Below, piece by piece: positions 23,005 to 33,225 of a stretch of 64,000 nt of DNA. The DNA lies in the NCBI GenBank assembly GCA_021495925.1, contig JAKEKT010000024.1:186001-250000 (forward strand). The letters are read 5' to 3'. The translations under genes and the position numbers were made by a program. Position 1 is the first letter of the stretch, and each line of letters starts with the position of its first letter. The notes beneath the pieces are model-generated. The model had not been told where the DNA came from, searched no databases, and saw only the letters and a program-made list of their open reading frames with translations. Source of the stretch: Diplodia intermedia (taxonomy: Eukaryota > Ascomycota > Dothideomycetes > Botryosphaeriales > Botryosphaeriaceae).

Positions 23005-25766
23005 TCACTGGCTCTGGTATCCGGCATATTGCGCGTCCAGAGCCCTCTGTATGCTTGAATCGCGACTGGGCTCCCCAGGAGTGAGAGAATGAGCAGAAAG
23101 ATTCCGGAGCGGTATCTGCGATAGTCTGGCGTCTGATCTTCCTTGGAAGGGCTGACGCCCTCTCTTTGGTCTCAACACGGAGAATCTGGCGCCAACTGGG
23201 TTGTTCGCGGGAGCCAGAGACTCGTCGTCTCCTGTGGGGTTCCGGGGTGCTTGGATCCTGTCGTGACCATCGAGCCTGCCGCTGTGGTAATCAAAGAGCC
23301 AATCCCTCCAACCAGGCATCGCATCCAACCGGTGTCCATTGTAGTAGTACGTTCCGTTGACGACGATGAGAGCATCCGGAATGCTACAGATAATGCGCAA
23401 ACAGCCATGCACTTGAAGTGAGCTTCCACATTCGAGAACATGGAATCCCAAGGTGCGTGCAGTCAGCCAAACGTAAAAAAGGCTCAACGAACGTCCCAGA
23501 GTAATGAAAAGTAGCAGAATTATGACTGTGAACCCCACAACTACAATATTGCCGCCCCATTGTGCACTGAAAAATACGGTGAGGGTGACAAGGATGGTTC
23601 CTTCGAAAACACCTGTTACCAACCTTATGAATGGATTTTGGCCCGTGTTACTGAGGTAAACCAGAACAGTCAAGGGTCGCCAGCGTCGGGTACTTGGTGG
23701 GCATCTGTACCGCGAGAATCCGATTTTCCAGATCGCGGTTGGTCCCTCAAACAAGAGGTCCTTCGTGTAATGCCAAGTCGAACGCCAATTGTCAAAACTC
23801 CATGTGAGTGAAAAGACAACCCAGTCATGACAGAACGTACCGCTACCGCGAGTTTCCGCCGATGCGATAGGGTCTCCGTTTTCGTCATCAGCTTGCCGCC
23901 GAATTCTGCGATATTTCCGACATCTGTTGCATGTTCTCTTCCACTGGAAACGGCACTCAGCGAAAACGCGTGAGATGATTGGGTGGTATCGTGGCGGAAT
24001 CTCGGTCTCCATAGTGTTGAGTATACCTTGCCCGTCTCGGCTTAAGCTCGATTTTGAGATGAGTCTCTTCAAAGAAGTTTTCGTGGTGTCTGATACCGAA
24101 TAGACTATTGTGAATAGTGTCAGTACTAGCTGTGGAATATAGGTCCGACCGCCGTACCTTGGACTCTTTCGTGACCACTTAATTTCCAAAGTAACAGTCG
24201 AAACAGCACGTTTGTAGCTGATATAACCACCATCAAAAGTATACCAGAGCTAATGAGCATCATTAACAAAGATTCAGATTACGAAAAAGGGGGCCGGAGT
24301 CAACTGACTAGTTGTCGCAACTAAACATTATAATTGGGATACCTGCGGCGGCAAAGAGAGGTAGAATCCCGAAGATATACAGAATCATCCTGCTAAACCA
24401 TTAGAAAATATAAAACACCTTTTATGAAGTTGCTTACTGGAGAATAGCTATTAGAAGTCCTATGAGGTGCCAAAAATGTGGTCTTCTTTGCCAGTTCTCT
24501 GATTCCCTCTGAATATTCGAGAATACGCCCGAAAAGCTTTGAAGTTGCGCTGCGGCTTCGTCTGAATTTGAGAGTGGCGTATAATTGGCCGAAGTCGATG
24601 TATTCTCATCCGAAATTGGTGAGATCCACCGCTGAATGCTGGGAAGTGAAAATCTGTAGACACCTTCAAGGTGTAGCCCTTTCTTCCACTCGCCATTTCC
24701 TAGCTTGTTAATGTTATTGGCTATGCGATAGCCCATCGATGCAATGTCAAGGCGATGAAACTTTCGGCTTACGGCGGACATCTGTTGTTCTCGAGTTAAT
24801 GTTTTGACAATACTATTGCCGCCACTCAAGGCCAAGCAGCTGACTTACTGCAACCCCGGGTAGCCCTACGCTGAATACTGCAGACGTTGTTCCGACAAAA
24901 AGGCTGGTGCAGAAGGCCTCAGGATCTCTCGGAAGAATCCTACCGTAGAGAGAGTGCATGTGTCAGCTCATGGAGATACTAAACAATTCAAAACTGGCCA
25001 TGACATACAAGTTTCCAAATGTAAGGAGTGCCGGTATAAGCGCCATCAGAGTAGTAGCAGCTGATGAAGTAGCCTTTTCCCATTCGGATGCGTTTCTTAG
25101 CGCCTCGTTAATCTGTTCGCTACATTCCACATCCAAGCCAGCTCCCATGAAGAACACCGGCGCTTTCCAATTGAGTAATCCTATTTTGCGCTCGAGGTCA
25201 CGAGCTTCTTCACTTAGCTCTTGCCGGAGGATTGCAGTTTCCTCCTCGTCCGATTGGTTCGCTGGACCGCCGAGCTCTTGAAGCCGGGCATTGTATTTCT
25301 TTATGAAGGCTGTACCGTAAGAGTTCAAGGTTCCATTGTCGCATGGAAATGCCTGGTGGCTGTAGTAGTCGATCCCTGTCCGTATTTCGTTGATCGCATC
25401 CTCGAAAGTGGATGCATTGCCAAGTTTATTCATTTCGTCATGAAGAGTCCAGGGAGCCCGATAGTACTCGTTCAAGTCCTCGAAAACTCTAGTCATGATT
25501 GTCCAGCCCTTCGCTTCGGCGAGATAGGAGACGTATGAATACCAGTCGAAATCAACGAATGGCGTAGTTATCGTGTATCGGGCAAGCCACTCCCATCCCG
25601 ATGGGACCGCGGAATACACGGGATATTCTTCCGAGGGGAAGCATGTGAAATTGTAGTCGTCAAGGGTCAAGGCAAAGCAATTGGCAATTAGGAAAGAGAC
25701 GAGAGCGAAGAGCCGCTGTCCGTTCGGAATCGCCCGCCTTCTGTTTCGCCAGTCATTCATGATCAA
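23005..25766 (-). CDS. large membrane protein of unknown family, paralog B
   Basis: 816 residues from six exons in transcript order: 25766-25009, 24939-24849, 24781-24438, 24389-24309, 24249-24158 and 24089-23005. Exons 2, 4 and 5 have exactly the same lengths as in paralog A (91, 81 and 92 bases), and every intron has the same phase. Layout is the same: an N-terminal hydrophobic signal (about residues 16-32), an extracytoplasmic domain about 40 residues shorter than in A, a membrane segment ending LTFGNL, ILPRDPEAFC, EIPPRYHPII, RRWRPLTVL and FFSAQWGGN blocks, then a disordered basic tail. Sequence identity looks moderate, so the duplication is old. Same strand and head-to-tail orientation as A. 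Function unknown. Confidence 0.8.
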
Positions 25767-26876
25767 TTTAACGATTTCGCGTCAAGATATGTGGAGATAG
25801 AAACTCGCCAGGTTGAGTAGGGAGGGGGGTCTCGGGCTGATTGTGAGGCTATCAACTACATGAAAGTAAGATTTTTATCATTGCATGAAACTCCACGTGT
25901 GATGATGTCTTCATGCATTGTGAATATCGAACTCGGTTCTGCCAACCACAAGATGAAATTGTCTCACGTCATCCTTTCGGCTTACGCCAAGTGTACATAT
26001 AGGCAGCAATATGCATGTCTTTTACTTTGGAAGGCCTCGTGAGGTATGACGTAGAGCAAGGACCATCGATCCAAATCTATGGCCAATGTTTACTCAAGGC
26101 TCAGTGTCATCCCGCTCATCCTGGTCATATCATCACCCCACTACACGAGCTTTTAAGCTTCAAGGATTGGTAGATTCAATAATTCACTTTGATGGGCGAT
26201 TGCGACAATGGCTCAACCAACGGACACTGAGCATTACAAGCCCCGTGCCTTGACACCCCGCACCACGTCAGATAGGCAGGCTGTTACGCGGCCAAAATGC
26301 ACTTTTCTTTGGGGCACAGATAGCAAATGGCGCTTCGTGCCTTTGCGGTGGGACAGGCTCAGCTGGAGCCAGAGATCTGTGGCGTACGGCTGATATCTCG
26401 CTTTCTTGGTTCTTATCTTTCGACAAAGCTATTCCACTACTGCAAGCTCCCATCTCTTGGCCGGCTTGCATTCCAATGTATGTTGCTTCTCAAGAGTGAG
26501 AGCAAGTAGTAGGGTGAAAGGAATAGACTAAAATTGGCGGCTCATCGGAAGCGTATCCAATCGTTGGGTACGCTTAAAGTTTCCCCCCAAGGCGGAAGCG
26601 GACCGCGGGTTGCCGCGGATTACCGATAGGAGGATGGTTTGAAAGGATGCAGTCCGATTGGCCCGGTCGCGTCAATGCACAATCTTCACTTCCTCAGAAA
26701 GCCCCATCACAAAGCATCGCGGCATCCCCACCGGCAGCGGGCCGACCACTGCCAGCTGTCTGCCATCGCCTCATCATTGATCCGCCAGAGCAGCATGGCT
26801 CCTTCCGCAACACCCTTGCACGTGGCGTCGACAACACTCCGTCCCACCGTCCTTAAGCTGAGCCGTCATACCCACC
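25767..26876. other. divergent intergenic region, paralog B / Zn2Cys6 regulator
   Basis: 1.1 kb between two start codons. AT-rich on the left, GC-rich on the right. At about 26592-26618 two CCGCGG hexamers lie 11 bases apart (start to start), flanked by further CGG triplets, a pattern expected of a Zn2Cys6 site and possibly autoregulatory. No coding sequence supported. Confidence 0.4.
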
Positions 26877-29126
26877 ATGGCCGACGATTCGTCACGCCCG
26901 TCGAAGCGCACGCGTCAAGCGTGTGAAGGCTGCAGGTAAGCTGTTGTGCGAGGCGCTCCCACTCCACCATTCGATCGTGTACTGATTCTCTATAGGCGCA
27001 AAAAGACACGCTGTCCGGGGGAGCAGCCCGCGTGTTCGCTCTGCGTGCGGCTTGGCCAAGTCTGTTCGTACAACGAAGGTAGCAATAGTGGCAGCAGGAT
27101 TCAGGACTCCGACCAAAGCATTGTACGTGCCTCTGGTCATACTCTCTTGTCGTTGCACTGATTTTATCAAATCACAGGGAGAGCGTCTGCAGAGCCTCGA
27201 GAGCAAGATGGACCTGATGCTCAATAGAAACATGTTCGTGAATTCTCTCCTTCAGCAGCGCTTGAGGCTGACTGATATACAAAGTTGTCGGCCCTCGCAT
27301 CCCGCTCCTGCAGGCGTCGCACCCATGCCTGAACGGGCGTGGGCTGTCCCGCCGGTCGATGAAGAATCGCCGCAGAGTACCAGGTACCGAGCCTTTCCCA
27401 TTTCCAGCCTTGCCCATGCTGACCTGACCCCAGTTCATACCCTCCAGCTGAGGCGTTGAGTGATTTATTGATCCAATACGAGGAGCGCTGCAATCATCAG
27501 CCCCTACCACTCTTTCCCCCCGGCTTTTTTTCCGAATGCGAGACCAATGACGATGAGCTCATCAACGCTCTGCTTGCCACTGCATTCCGCCTCGTTCACG
27601 AGCACGAAGGCGCCGTTGGTGCTGAGGCGTCCGCCACTTATGCCGCAAGAGCCAATCACTTGATCACCAGCCGGTTGAACAACGGTGGGGTCAGCCTGGC
27701 TACCATCCAAGCTCTGTGCTTGCTTTCCTTCTGGGAGTTTACTGGTAATCCTCCCATCACTATTTCGCTCACGCTTACTGACCCCAACAGCTGGCCAGAA
27801 AGATAGAGCTTGGCTGCATTTGAATACCACTCTTAGCCTTGCGCAAGAGTCCAGACTCATTGAGGAGCCAGAGCCAGATTGGGACATTGACCCGCCGGAG
27901 CTCGAAGAGCGTCGACGGTGTGCTTGGTCTTTGTACGTTCTCACTCGTACATTCGGACTAGAACCTCCGCTTTCTGCTTTTACCTGCCGCTTCCCCGGAT
28001 CCATTGGCATACTGCTTGACGTGACACCGCATCCCCCACCACAAGACGCGGAGATAATATTGGCAAACAGCATCAAGCTTTACGAAATCTGGGGGAGAGT
28101 GCAGAAATTTGCTGTCCAATCCCGCGCCGAAGCTGGAAAGAGCCTGTGGACAGGGGATTCCGAGTATGGTTCCATAGTCTCCGCACTGATGGAGTACGAG
28201 TCCCAATTCCCCGATGAACATCGCTTCTCGGAACAGACCGCCGGCAAATTCAAAGACAATCCGGCATACTGGGCTCCCTGGTTCTCAATCCAATTCATGT
28301 ATCATGCCATACTCTGCCTACTAAATCACCCTTTCCTCTTGTCCGTACGGCTGGATCCCATAAAGGATAACGCCCCCAGAACCTTCCGGCAAAGTACGTC
28401 CGACCAGGCCAAGTTGCATTCCTACTGGGCCTTCCGCTTTAGCACCGTCGCAAAAGAATTCGACTACACTGTCACAGATCCTTTCATCGCATATGCCGTC
28501 ACAGTAGCAGCCACCATTTTTGATCACTATCGACTATCTGGAGAGACTCAGGCCGGGAAGGATGCGCAAGACAAGTTCATCAGGTGTATGGCCTTTGTGC
28601 GAGGTATTGGGAAGATTTGGCCCATAGCAGCGAATATGGTGAGTCACTCAATAATTCCTCATTATTATACGTCTTACTAACTACACAAAAGGCTCAACTG
28701 TTACAAAGTCTCGAGAGGATCACCACTGCCCAACTTCAAACGGACACCGACTACTCTCGCGAGAGGGCCGAGATCCTATGGACACTTCTCAGCTACAGCG
28801 CAGTGAGCGCTTCATGCCCGACCTCGGGACCGTCGCTATTCAGCGAATCACTGCTGCCACAGCAAGCCAGACGCTCTACCAGGCTTACAGACATCCCTAT
28901 GTATCAGGGTGTCTCCAGCAGTCTGCCTTCACTCAGCCGAGCAACATCGGGCGCTCTAGAACCCCAAACCCAGAGCAACCAAGCCCAGCTTACTTCGGAT
29001 CCTCAAAGAGACTCAGCCACGCCGCTCATCCCCGAGCTCCGGCAATTCGAGCAGTCCCTCCAAGCCACCCTCCTCGACGACGTCCTGGGCGCCTCATTCG
29101 AGTGGTGGGACCAAGGCAACCTCTGA
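26877..29126 (+). CDS. Zn2Cys6 transcription factor (2)
   Basis: 661-residue nuclear regulator from six exons: 26877-26935, 26996-27122, 27178-27383, 27434-27744, 27791-28638 and 28692-29126. The zinc cluster is split by the first intron and complete: Cys16, 19, 26, 32, 35 and 42, with RRKKTR between the second and third. A short coiled-coil-like linker (GERLQSLESKMDLML) follows. The fungal_trans domain starts near residue 190 (YEERCNHQPLPLFPPGFF) and includes the AWSLYVLTRTFG block. The C-terminal 130 residues are Ser/Gln/Thr-rich and end in an acidic-aromatic DDVLGASFEWWDQGNL segment that could activate transcription. It converges on the P450 with 100 bases between stops, so it is the likeliest local regulator of that block. 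Target genes unknown. Confidence 0.85.
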
Positions 29127-29226
29127 ACACATCCCACACATAACAAATAAAACCACACAAAACTCCAAACAACGCTCACAAAACCCATCCACCATCCCAC
29201 TCCCCCCTCCGCCGTGGCCATCGCCC

Positions 29227-31147
29227 TCACCCCCTCCTCGCCCTAAACTGCGCCATCGGCCCCACCTTATTACTCACAAAAATATCCTCGAGCTGGAACT
29301 CGCCCTCCCTCTCCCTGCCCCTCCCCAACCCCTTGGCGCCCGCGCCCACCCTCCCGGCCTCCCCGGGCGCCAACCGCATGTCGCACGCCCACACCAGCCG
29401 CGCCAGCGCCAAGCTCAGCTCCAGGTACGCCATGGGCTTCCCGATGCAGCCGCGCGGGCCGACGCTGAAGGGGTTGAAGACGTCGTGCAGCCGCCTCACG
29501 CCCTCCTCGCCCCCGGCCTCGTTCGCCTCGGGCGTCCACCGTTCGGGTTTGTACGTGAACGCGTCGTCGGGGACGTATGCGGGGTGGTGGTGCAGCGCGT
29601 AGATGGGGCAGCCGACGCCGACGCCGGCGGGGATGTGGTGCTGGTGCCCGTCGTCGACGGTGATGGTGAGTCCGCCGGCTAGTGTGACGCGTGGCAGGAT
29701 GGCGCCGACGGGGGGCGAGAGGCGCAGGGCTTCGTCGATGCAGGCGCGCAGGTAGGTGCATGCGTTGAGGGCGGGGCCGGAGCGGATGGTTTCCGGGGAG
29801 GACGACGGGAAGGCGGTGCGGATCTCGGCGGTGAGGCGGGCGAGGGCGGGGGGGTTGTGGAGGAGGTAGAAGAGCGTGGCGGTGAGGGTGGTCGAGGTCG
29901 TGTCGGAGCCTGGGGTGGCGTTAGGTTGTTGTTCTTTTTTTTTGGGGGTGTGTTTTTGTTGGCTGCTTTTGGTTGAGGGGGGAGGGAGGGAACATGTACG
30001 CACCGGCGATGATCAGAGTGTTGCTCTCGCCCCAGAGCTCCTGCTTGCCGAAGCCCTCGCCGGTCTCGGGGTCCTTGGAGTTGAGCAGGTAGTAGAAGAA
30101 GTCCTTGCGGTCCGACTTCCACAGGTCGGCGCTCTGCGTGCGCTGGCCCACCTGCTTGCGGCTGAAGGCGAGGTACCGGTCGCGGTCCTGGTTGATCTTG
30201 CGGAACAGGATCCGGTCGAGGCCGGATTGGTGCAGCCAGGGCATCGGGCCGGTCTTTTGAATAGTCAGTCCTTCTTCTTCTTTCTCTTCCTCTTCGTGGG
30301 CTGAGCAAACGTAATATCAACTTACAATGTTGTGCCTCTTCGCCGCCTGGGTCAGCAAAAAGGCCGCCTCCCGATTCTCGGGCACGTCGCCCTCGAGCAT
30401 GTTGAACGACTTGCCAAACGCCAGATCGCCCATGACGTCGAAGCCCAGATACGTGCTCCACTCGCCCACGTCGCGAACAGGCGACCATTCCTCCCCATTG
30501 CCATCACCACCACCACCACCACCACCACCACCAGCACCGGCCAGCTTCCCCACAAACTGGCGCACGTAGCCGAGCACGTAGTCCTCGACGCCCTTGAGGG
30601 CGGCGTCGGAGAAGGCGTGCGACATGACGCGGCGCTTGCGGGCGTGGGCGTGGCGGTCGAGGGCGGTGTGGGTGCTGAAGGCGCCGGGCACGGCGGGGAA
30701 GGCGAGGTAGAAGTCGGACTTGCGTACGTTGGCCCGGTGGCCGTAGATGGCCTTGAGCGCGGCCGGGTCGTTGATGGAGAGGGTGTTGGGGCCGTAGCGG
30801 ACGAAGGTGCCTTTTTGCTGTTAGTGTTGCTTACTCGTTTTGGGATGCTACGGACCATAGCGTTGATGCAGCTCGTAAAAGTCGAGGTGCTTGTCGCCGA
30901 GCCAGGCATGGTAGACGTCCCGCCAAGGGGTGATCTTGGCGATGAATGGACCGGGGTAGCCGGCTAGAGGGTGGAGGGTGAGACGGTAGGCGGCAAGGAT
31001 GATGAGCTGGTGGAGGTGGGCTGCATTAGCTGTTGATCTCCCGGCCAACGGGAAGTATCGTGCTTTACTCACGTAGACGACGAAGGCTGCGGACGCCGCG
31101 CCCGCAACGTAGGCGGGCAGGATTGCGTGTTCCATTATCGGCGTCAT
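29227..31147 (-). CDS. cytochrome P450 monooxygenase
   Basis: 569 residues from exons (transcript order) 31147-30856, 30810-30326, 30253-30004 and 29909-29227. An N-terminal hydrophobic anchor (residues 7-25) and a second stretch before HPLAGYPGPF place it on the ER membrane. The oxygen-binding I-helix motif is AGSDTT around 342-347, the ExxR pair is Glu402/Arg405, PERW is at 464-467, and the heme loop FSVGPRGC carries the axial Cys497. The YPGPFIAKITPWRDVY and YGTFVRYGPNTLSIN blocks are those of fungal P450s near CYP53, CYP65 and isotrichodermin-type hydroxylases. A run of about ten glycines interrupts the loop near residue 200 (AGAGG...GDGNGEE). Substrate unknown; the phenol-hydroxylase-type gene 2 kb away hints at aromatic chemistry. 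Confidence 0.9.
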
Positions 31148-31699
31148 GCTGACGGCGGTTTGGCCTGGGAAACCACAAGCAGAGGTAAGATGGCGGGCTT
31201 ATGAAGAGAAGGCGGACCGTGTCTCCCCGGCTGGCACGGAGGGCGGACCGTTAGCGGCGGCTACCCAAGGCCCATATCTATCGTCATCCCCCGCATGTTT
31301 CCCTTCCCCCCGCCGCTGCCATCCGCTTTCAGACGCCATCTGCATCCTTCCACCCGCTTATCAACCTGCCGAAGACGAGCGGTCAGATGGTCAGACGGTC
31401 GGGGAGCGGGGGAGTGAGCACTGAGCCGAAACCGTTTGCACCATTCACCTGCCCAACGTCATCAACCGCGACTTGTTATCTTCCCGGCACCTAGGCTCCC
31501 GGCTCATCCCCTACCGAAGCGTAGCAGGTGTATTGTGTTCGAACTCGAGAGCCCGTAGCAACTTCAAGGGCCATTTCGGGCTTAGCGCCAAAATCCTAGC
31601 CCTTCTATTGGTCGGTTTCAAAGACAAGTCACGTGAATTCGCGTTTTCGAGGTTATCCCGTCCCGCGCGTCGCGTACGCTAACGAATACCACTACTAGT
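31148..31699. other. P450 upstream region
   Basis: Promoter side of the P450 with C-rich tracts around 31285-31375. No gene seen. Base composition becomes mixed after about 31500, where the repeat-bearing gap begins. Confidence 0.4.
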
Positions 31700-31850
31700 A
31701 GCGAACGGCGAGCGTCACCATCAGCCAGCGAACGGCGAGCGTCACCAGACCAGCAGCCAGCGAACGGCGTCACCAGCAGCTAGCGAATGGCGCCACCAGC
31801 AGCGAGCGAATGGCGCCACCAGCAGCGAGCGAATACCGCCAGCTACGCGC
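31700..31850. repeat. imperfect tandem repeat, 20-32 bp units
   Basis: Six units each beginning AGCGAAC/TGGCG or a close variant: 31700, 31727, 31759, 31782, 31805 and 31828. The tail of each unit varies around GTCACCAGCAGC or CCACCAGCAGC. The two central units at 31782 and 31805 are identical over 23 bases. No open frame makes sense of them. Confidence 0.75.
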
Positions 31851-32061
31851 TTCGCCGGGGGCCCCTTTGATAGACTTCGCCTAGCCAATCTATCATCAGT
31901 ACATACTAAACATGTCAAATGTAGGGCTCTTGATCAGACTTATCCTCAACCCTCTATTGCCGGCTCCGATGCCCAGTGAGAGGATTCACCGGATCCGAGG
32001 AACCCTTCAAACACCATCGAATCTACCCCAGCCCTGATAATCAAGGATAACCGGTTGTCCG

Positions 32062-32534
32062 TGGAACGCTGAATATTGGTTTGCTCACGAGAAGTACACC
32101 GTACTCATCAAGCCTCTGGATCCAACGCCTACCGCCGTCGGCAGGTACGAGAGCTTGAATGCGTGGCATGGCCGTCTTGACAAAAACGTGCAGGCGCTTG
32201 CTTGAGTTCGCGACTGGATTTAAACTGAAGCGGATGAGGGCCGGTCACCATGGTGCGTCCGGCCGGAATATGAACGCATCCATGCCGCACCGCTGCCTGG
32301 AATCAAGGATAAGCGCGGGTATTTACTTTTTTCCACGGCTGCACACCTCAGTTATTTTCCGCATGTACTCTCCATTGCACTTGTCTTCGGACCGGATACT
32401 TTGCCTGCTCCGGTCCGAGATGCATACCAGTAGGTGCGAATAGGGGAGTTACTGCGGGGGTGGGGAGATCCACACTTGGTTCGCGGTGCAACGATCACTG
32501 CTGGATTGAGTGGGCTAGCTGCGTGCTTGTAGCC
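32062..32534 (+). pseudogene. possible decayed gene fragment
   Basis: Frames here read like real protein but are broken by stops. A first block (WFAHEKYTVLIKPLDPTP, then a RYESLNAWHGRLDKNVQAL stretch) ends at a TGA near 32203. After a frame change a second block from 32206 is interrupted by a TAA at about 32220, reads on through RSPWCVRPEYERIHAAPLPG and RGYLLFSTAAHLSYFPHVL to a TAG at about 32431. It then continues as a short GELLRGWGDPHLVRGATITAG block to a TAG near 32530. I do not recognise the family. Composition and absence of low complexity favour a relic over chance, but only moderately. Confidence 0.35.
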
Positions 32535-32624
32535 CAATGCTGGTTCCCATTTCTCGTCTTGCCTCAATCTGAAAATCCAATCCACAAAGCGACTTTTCTT
32601 GCGCGAAACACGAGCATTGTTCTA

Positions 32625-32788
32625 ACCTCTTTCACCGGGTCATGGGACACACGGGGTTGTGGGAAAGCCAGCCATATGCCGCAGTCTGATCGTGGATTTT
32701 CTTCGGATGTCAATACTAAGCGACTCAATCTGGCTCTCTTGTTGGCTGTCCCATAACCCCGTGTGTCCCATAACCCGGTGAAAGGGGT
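32625..32788. mobile_element. MITE-like element, long terminal inverted repeats, TA flanks
   Basis: A 164-base palindromic element. The left arm runs from 32625 (ACCTCTTTCACCGGGTCATG and on through GGACACACGGGGTTGTGGGA). The right arm is its reverse complement ending at 32788, with only a handful of mismatches over about 45 bases. Both ends abut a TA dinucleotide (32623-32624 and 32789-32790), as expected for target-site duplication by Tc1/mariner-pogo (Fot-type) transposons. The centre of about 75 bases is unrelated between arms and codes for nothing, so the element would be non-autonomous. Confidence 0.8.
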
Positions 32789-32790
32789 TA

Positions 32791-33225
32791 GCAACTACGT
32801 GGCCGACACGAGGTCCAATGAGATCTTACGATAGGTACAGGAAGATGACTAAGTAGCGCCTGTGCCTCCCTGCCACCCCACAGCTCCACAGCTACATGTT
32901 AGTGCTCCACTATCCCCAATGTTATTTCTGTATGTAAGACATCACCGCTCCTTTAGGCCTATCCAATTTTCAGGGGGTCGGCAGCGGAGCGCACAAACCG
33001 CCGACTCCGGGATTCCCGAGTCTTGGACAACTCCAAGCACGGCTGTCAACGGTATCTGGTGGTTCAGGCCGGAATATGCTGCAGTGTAACGCCATTCTGT
33101 CCAGCGGTTTTGGCCGCCTAATGTGCGGACGTGGACATATGCTGGCTATAAGAAGTCGAAGTCTCTCGAGCAAGACACCAGACAATCCTGAAGCTTGACT
33201 TATTTGACTTTCACACGACGCCACC
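32791..33225. promoter_or_regulatory. upstream region of the phenol-hydroxylase-type gene
   Basis: 435 bases between the inverted-repeat element and the next start codon. A TATAAGA at 33147-33153 lies about 73 bases before the ATG and is a good TATA candidate. No coding sequence seen. Confidence 0.45.

Noticed and set aside
31023..31074. Extra intron in the P450 N-terminus (GTGAGT to TGCAG)
   Set aside because: Good-looking borders, but the 52-base removal shifts the frame out of the P450 sequence, while the unspliced reading stays in frame.
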